From Bacteroidota bacterium (lineage in GTDB: Bacteria > Bacteroidota > Bacteroidia > Flavobacteriales > Flavobacteriaceae), in contig JADFSQ010000044.1 in assembly GCA_022560715.1 (NCBI GenBank), positions 1-9,235 on the forward strand: 9,235 bases of DNA. The letters run 5' to 3'. A program made the position numbers and the translations under genes. Of the stretch, positions 5,350 to 9,235 are shown in pieces (the first letter of the stretch is position 1; each line of letters begins with the position of its first letter). Under the pieces are notes generated by a model. The model saw only the letters and a program-made list of their open reading frames with translations, made no database searches and was not told the origin of the DNA.

Positions 5350-7127
5350 GAGGAGGACAATTCATTGTAAAAGAAACAAATTGTGAAGACATTTTCACAC
5401 CTGAAGATTTCTCTGAAGAACAACAAATGATGCGCGACGCTGTCATAGAATTTGTAGATCGGGAAATATGGCCTCATAAAGCACGTTTTGAGCAAAAAGA
5501 TTTCGCACTTACCGAAAGTTGTATGCGTAAAGCCGGAGAACTCGGTTTCCTTGGAGTTGCTGTACCTGAAGAATATGATGGTCTTGGAATGGGATTTGTT
5601 TCTACAATGCTGGTTTGCGATTATATCTCAGGAGCTACAGGATCGTTCAGTACAGCATTTGGTGCTCACACAGGAATTGGTACTATGCCAATAACACTTT
5701 ACGGTACAGAAGAGCAAAAGAAAAAATACGTTCCCAAATTAGCAACAGGCGAATGGTTTGGAGCCTATTGCTTAACCGAACCAAGCGCAGGAAGTGATGC
5801 AAATTCAGGTAAAACAAAAGCAGTTTTATCAGAGGACGGAAAATATTACAGCATCACTGGAAATAAAATGTGGATTTCCAACGCTGGTTTTTGTAGTGTA
5901 ATGATTGTTTTTGCCCGTATAGAAGACGATAAATATATTACAGGTTTTATTGTTGAAAATGATCCTGAAAATGGAATAACAATGGGAGAAGAAGAACACA
6001 AATTGGGCATTCGAGCTTCTTCTACGCGTCAAGTGTTTTTTAGCGACACAAAAGTTCCAGTTGAGAATATGTTATCCACTCGAGGTAATGGTTTTAAAAT
6101 TGCTATGAATTCGCTTAACGTTGGTCGTATTAAATTAGCTGCTGGTTGTTTAGAAGCTCAACGACGTGTAATATCAGTGTCTATACAATATGCTAATGAA
6201 CGCATACAGTTTAATACACCTATTGCTCAATTCGGTGCCATACGTCAAAAATTTGCTGAAATGGCAACAAACTGCTGGGTTGGTGAGGCTGCAAGTTATA
6301 GAGCTGCAAAAAATATTGAAGACCGAATTGCATTGCGTCAGGCTAATGGTAAAGACACACATCAGGAAGCCGAATTAAAAGGCGTTGAAGAATATGCCAT
6401 AGAATGTTCTATACTTAAAGTTGCAGTTTCCGAACATGCTCAATCCTGTACAGATGAAGGTATTCAGATTTTTGGAGGAATGGGATTTTCTGAAGAAATG
6501 CCAGTAGAATCTGCCTGGAGAGATGCCCGAATTTCAAGAATTTACGAAGGTACAAACGAGATCAACCGTATGTTATGTATTGGTATGCTCATTAAAAAAG
6601 CTATGAAAGGTCATGTAGATGTATTGGGTCCAGCTACTGCTGTTGCTAATGAGTTAACAAGTATTCCTTCTTTTGAAACACCAGATTTTTCCGAGTTATT
6701 CACTGAAGAAAGACATATTATTGCTAATCTTAAAAAATTATTTTTAATGGTTGCAGGAGCAATTTTACAAAAATATGGAGAGAAAATAGAAGAACATCAA
6801 CAGTTAATGTTAGCGTGTTCAGATATTTTAATTCAGATTTATATGGCAGAATCTGCTATTTTACGTGCTGAAAAAATGGCCAAAAAAGAGGGCGAAGACA
6901 AAGTGAAAGCACAAATTGCTATGGCAAAATTAAATTTATTCCACGCTATAGATATTATTGAAACTGCTGGTAAACACTCCATCATTTCTTTTGCTGAAGG
7001 CGATGAGCAACGCATGATGCTTATGGGATTAAGACGTTATCTCAAATACACTAATATGCCTAATATTATAGAGTTAAGAAATATTATTGCTGATAAAATT
7101 ACAGAAGAAAATAAGTACTGTTTTTAA
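5322..7127 (+). CDS. fadE: Acyl-CoA dehydrogenase (FadE/VLCAD type)
   Basis: A 601-residue FAD enzyme that catalyses the first step of beta-oxidation, acyl-CoA to trans-2-enoyl-CoA, probably passing electrons to an electron-transfer flavoprotein. The N-terminal helical domain starts near residue 30. The first family signature is AYCLTEPSAGSD (148-159), the second runs through IFGGMGFSEE (383-392), and the catalytic base is E409 in RIYEGTNEINR. About 170 residues follow the catalytic core, the C-terminal extension seen in very-long-chain enzymes and in Bacillus FadE (YusJ, about 594 aa). This points to long-chain substrates. The first ATG at 5322 follows an A-rich tract and gives a length like that of relatives. 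It is the last gene before the terminator at 7152. Confidence 0.94.
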   Translation: METTEKSILRGGQFIVKETNCEDIFTPEDFSEEQQMMRDAVIEFVDREIWPHKARFEQKDFALTESCMRKAGELGFLGVAVPEEYDGLGMGFVSTMLVCDYISGATGSFSTAFGAHTGIGTMPITLYGTEEQKKKYVPKLATGEWFGAYCLTEPSAGSDANSGKTKAVLSEDGKYYSITGNKMWISNAGFCSVMIVFARIEDDKYITGFIVENDPENGITMGEEEHKLGIRASSTRQVFFSDTKVPVENMLSTRGNGFKIAMNSLNVGRIKLAAGCLEAQRRVISVSIQYANERIQFNTPIAQFGAIRQKFAEMATNCWVGEAASYRAAKNIEDRIALRQANGKDTHQEAELKGVEEYAIECSILKVAVSEHAQSCTDEGIQIFGGMGFSEEMPVESAWRDARISRIYEGTNEINRMLCIGMLIKKAMKGHVDVLGPATAVANELTSIPSFETPDFSELFTEERHIIANLKKLFLMVAGAILQKYGEKIEEHQQLMLACSDILIQIYMAESAILRAEKMAKKEGEDKVKAQIAMAKLNLFHAIDIIETAGKHSIISFAEGDEQRMMLMGLRRYLKYTNMPNIIELRNIIADKITEENKYCF

Positions 7128-7151
7128 ATTTTAGTTAGTTAGAAATAGAAA

Positions 7152-7194
7152 AGCGTCTCGAACCAATTTACAATTTGGTCAGGACGTTTTTTTT
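7152..7194 (+). terminator. Rho-independent terminator of the fad operon
   Basis: CGTC (7154-7157) pairs with GACG (7183-7186), and ACCAA (7162-7166) with TTGGT (7175-7179), separated by a small internal loop. Eight T residues follow at 7187-7194. It lies 24 bases after the fadE stop and separates the operon from the next gene. Confidence 0.85.
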
Positions 7195-7208
7195 ACAACA
7201 AGATTACC

Positions 7209-7216
7209 TAACTTTA
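7209..7216 (+). promoter_or_regulatory. Weak candidate -7 box for the 7236 gene
   Basis: TAACTTTA matches the Bacteroidota -7 consensus TAnnTTTG except for the last base, 19 bases before the ATG. Its -33 region would fall in the terminator T-run and shows no TTTG. A promoter must lie somewhere after the terminator if transcription restarts here, but this box is only a guess. Confidence 0.22.
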
Positions 7217-7235
7217 AAAAATAAAATTCATTCAA

Positions 7236-8531
7236 ATGAAACATTATTTTTTAATCCTTATCGCTTTATTACCTCTACTCAATTTCTCTCAACCTGACAC
7301 TGATGTTTTTCTATTTGATTTAAACATAAAAAACGGAGCGTTTGAGCTTTCAAATATGAAAAATATTTCAGATAATAAAGGCTATGATAATCAACCTTCC
7401 TTTATGGATAACAATACCATTTTTTTTGCTGGAGCACGTAATGGACAAACCGATATTGTAAAGTACACTATTAATTACGATTCCAAAATCTATATAAATC
7501 GTACTGAAGGTAGTGAATACTCACCTTTAAAAATTCCGAGTCAAAAAGCCGTTTCTGCAATTCGTTTAGATAAAGATGGCACTCAAAAACTATATAAATA
7601 CAGTTTAAGAAATGGTGAGTCTGAAGTTTTGGTTGATGACATAGTTATTGGTTACCACACTTGGTATAATGATAGTATTTTGGTGTCTTCTGTATTAGAA
7701 AATGGTGGAATGTCACTCTATACAACAAATTTCGAAACACAGGAAAATTTTAAAGTTGAAGCTAACGTTGGTCGCTCACTTCATAAGATTCCTAATACAA
7801 ATTTAGTGAGCTATATATCTAAAGCAAATGACAGTTTATGGGAAATTAAATCATTAAACCTAGTTTCTGGTAAAACAAAATTTATAACAAATACACTCTC
7901 AAAATCTGAAGACATGTGTTGGTTACCAAATGGAACGGTTCTTATGGGGAAAGATGACATGCTTTATTCATTCACCCCAAATAAAGATGTAGAATGGGTT
8001 GAAGTTGCTTCGATAAAAGATTATGGCATTACAAACATTACACGTTTAGCCGTAAATCCTGACGGAACAAAACTTGCTTTAGTTGGCGAAAGTACAAAAG
8101 TTGAAGAAAGCAATCTTAACAAAAAATTAGAACCAAAACTTGAAAACATAGCTTGGATTTCTGGTACTTGGAAAGGAGAAGCCTTTGGTGGAATAACTGA
8201 AGAAATATGGAGTAAACCCTCTGGTGGCTCGATGATGGCTACTTTTAAACTAATAATTGATGGAAAAGTATCTTTTTACGAAATTGAAATTATAAGAGAA
8301 ATAGAAAATACACTAATATTACAGTTAAAACATTTTAATTATGACCTTAAAGGTTGGGAAACCAAAGATGAAACCATAGATTTTCCACTTAAAGAAATTA
8401 CAGCAAACAAAGTCGTTTTTGAAGGTATGACTTTTGAAAAAATTAGTGATAAAGAAATGGTCGTCCATGTCGATATTCATAAGGACGATGGTACTATAGA
8501 AATCGTAAAATTCAGTTACACAAAACAATAA
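7236..8531 (+). CDS. Exported TolB-like beta-propeller protein with C-terminal DUF6265 domain
   Basis: A 431-residue protein with a signal peptide (1-18, hydrophobic LILIALLPLL core, end NFSQ), so periplasmic or outer-surface. Residues about 40-290 look like PD40/TolB propeller blades: repeated D-x-QPSF, G-x-TDI and AVNPDGTKLALV-type strands. Residues about 303-428 form a separate domain starting IAWISGTWKGEAFGG, continuing EEIWSKPSGGSMM and KVSFYEI, which I recognise as DUF6265, a small lipocalin-like beta-barrel family of unknown function. Such propellers usually bind proteins or carbohydrates rather than catalyse. It starts 41 bases after the terminator and is 4 bases from the peptidase gene, so the two are probably co-transcribed. 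The substrate is unknown. Confidence 0.82.
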   Translation: MKHYFLILIALLPLLNFSQPDTDVFLFDLNIKNGAFELSNMKNISDNKGYDNQPSFMDNNTIFFAGARNGQTDIVKYTINYDSKIYINRTEGSEYSPLKIPSQKAVSAIRLDKDGTQKLYKYSLRNGESEVLVDDIVIGYHTWYNDSILVSSVLENGGMSLYTTNFETQENFKVEANVGRSLHKIPNTNLVSYISKANDSLWEIKSLNLVSGKTKFITNTLSKSEDMCWLPNGTVLMGKDDMLYSFTPNKDVEWVEVASIKDYGITNITRLAVNPDGTKLALVGESTKVEESNLNKKLEPKLENIAWISGTWKGEAFGGITEEIWSKPSGGSMMATFKLIIDGKVSFYEIEIIREIENTLILQLKHFNYDLKGWETKDETIDFPLKEITANKVVFEGMTFEKISDKEMVVHVDIHKDDGTIEIVKFSYTKQ

Positions 8532-8535
8532 CACA

Positions 8536-9210
8536 ATGAAACATTTACTAACTATTACGCTGCTGTTTTTTACAATGAGCAGTTTCTCACAAACCGATTC
8601 AAAACTATACGACATCATTAAATCCGTTTCAGCCGAGCGCATAAAACAAGACGTCAAAACTTTAGTCGATTTTGGCACACGACATACCTTAAGCGATACA
8701 CTTTCTGAAACTCGTGGCATCGGTGCTGCAAGACGTTGGATAAAAAGCAAGTTTGAAACTATTTCCAAAAATTGTAATAGTTGCTTGGAAGTTTTTTATC
8801 AAAAAAATCTTATTCCAAAAGGCGATAATGCACGTATTGTACATGATGTTTGGGTGGTTAACGTAGTTGCTATTCAACGTGGCACAAAATATCCTAATCG
8901 GTTTATAATCATGAGTGGCGATATTGATTCTCGCGCGAGCGATGCAACCGATTTTACAACTGATGCTCCGGGTGCAAACGACAATGCAAGCGGAATGGCT
9001 GCACCAGTCGAGACAATCGTTTCTGGTCTGGGCGGTAACAAGACAGTGGACTTGGCCGGTGCGACGGTGACAGGCATTCACTTTGTCCTTGAAAAAGGTA
9101 AGAAGATTCAACTCAAGGCCACAGGCACAGATTCCACGGGCGCGGGCACCATCGACATCACGCTTGTATTCCGCCGCGCGTCTGCCGGCGCCGACATAGC
9201 GGCTGCGTAG
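8536..9210 (+). CDS. M28-family metallopeptidase, N-terminal fragment joined to unrelated C-terminus
   Basis: A 224-codon frame. Residues 1-19 are a signal peptide ending SFSQ. Residues 20-155 resemble exported M28 zinc aminopeptidases: NVVAIQRGT (109-117), IIMSGDIDSR (124-133) and the metal-binding PGANDNASG (145-153). Where most M28 proteins have GH-x-D with a zinc-ligand His, this one has GDID, possibly a clade feature. After about residue 156 the similarity ends. M28 enzymes continue with a helix and three further metal or catalytic residues; here the remaining 68 residues are an unrelated Gly/Thr/Ala-rich beta-like sequence ending at TAG 9208-9210. Base composition changes at the same place. 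As it stands, the product could not be an active peptidase. It is either an assembly chimera or a true truncation by recombination. Confidence 0.75.
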   Translation: MKHLLTITLLFFTMSSFSQTDSKLYDIIKSVSAERIKQDVKTLVDFGTRHTLSDTLSETRGIGAARRWIKSKFETISKNCNSCLEVFYQKNLIPKGDNARIVHDVWVVNVVAIQRGTKYPNRFIIMSGDIDSRASDATDFTTDAPGANDNASGMAAPVETIVSGLGGNKTVDLAGATVTGIHFVLEKGKKIQLKATGTDSTGAGTIDITLVFRRASAGADIAAA

Positions 9211-9235
9211 GATAGCTGAACAGTCCGCGCGATAG
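9003..9235. other. G+C-rich segment of different origin
   Basis: From about 9000 onward codons shift to GCG, GGC, CGC and GCC types. By hand count, 102 of 175 bases in 9061-9235 are G or C, clearly above the A+T-rich genes upstream. The + frame encodes an uninterrupted 68-residue tail with alternating hydrophobic strands, such as HFVLEKGKKIQLKATGTD and GTIDITLVFRR, which look like the end of a phage or other structural protein; this is an impression, not an identification. The last 25 bases hold no feature I can name. Confidence 0.6.

Noticed and set aside
8325..9111. Reverse-strand frames of 147 and 140 codons at the 3' end
   Set aside because: They are antisense to the DUF6265 and M28 coding regions, which have clear family motifs on the + strand; the translations are Cys/Ser/Ile-rich with no motif.

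Overview
The window reads as chromosomal DNA of a marine-type flavobacterium (Bacteroidota, probably Flavobacteriaceae). The reasons are its low G+C content, A-rich stretches instead of strong Shine-Dalgarno sites before start codons, signal peptides ending in FSQ, and protein families typical of that group. The last ~230 bases do not fit this picture.

Region 1 (1-7194) is one apparent operon on the + strand for fatty-acid beta-oxidation: a MarR-family regulator (241-696), a FadN-type 3-hydroxyacyl-CoA dehydrogenase/enoyl-CoA hydratase (740-3148), a FadA-type thiolase (3613-4806) and a FadE-type acyl-CoA dehydrogenase (5322-7127), closed by a rho-independent terminator (7152-7194). Gene order, domain order and protein lengths match the fadN-fadA-fadE operon of Bacillus subtilis. 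FadE oxidises acyl-CoA, FadN hydrates and oxidises the product to 3-ketoacyl-CoA, and FadA releases acetyl-CoA. The MarR protein probably senses a fatty acid or acyl-CoA and controls the operon; an imperfect palindrome at 154-171 is a candidate operator.

The unusual part is what sits between the catabolic genes. Both internal junctions (fadN/fadA and fadA/fadE) hold a small gene for a four-helix-bundle protein of the S23/23S-rRNA-intervening-sequence family. Each small gene is tightly bracketed by inverted arrays of 7-base repeats (NNNTAGA-like on the left, TCTANNN-like on the right). They look like two related, independently diverged cassettes that could fold out of the mRNA as long stems with the gene in the loop. 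In addition, two copies of one hairpin, with a compensatory base-pair change, sit directly before the marR and fadN start codons. A short basic reading frame (5263-5349) overlaps the fadE start.

Region 2 (7195-9003) is a separate two-gene unit for exported proteins: a TolB-like beta-propeller fused to a DUF6265 domain (7236-8531) and, 4 bases later, the N-terminal part of an M28-family metallopeptidase (from 8536).

Region 3 (about 9000-9235) is abruptly G+C-rich. The M28 reading frame runs straight into unrelated protein sequence with a possible phage-structural flavour, then stops. This is either a chimeric assembly join or a real recombination junction. No RNA genes, CRISPR arrays or insertion-sequence transposases were seen.
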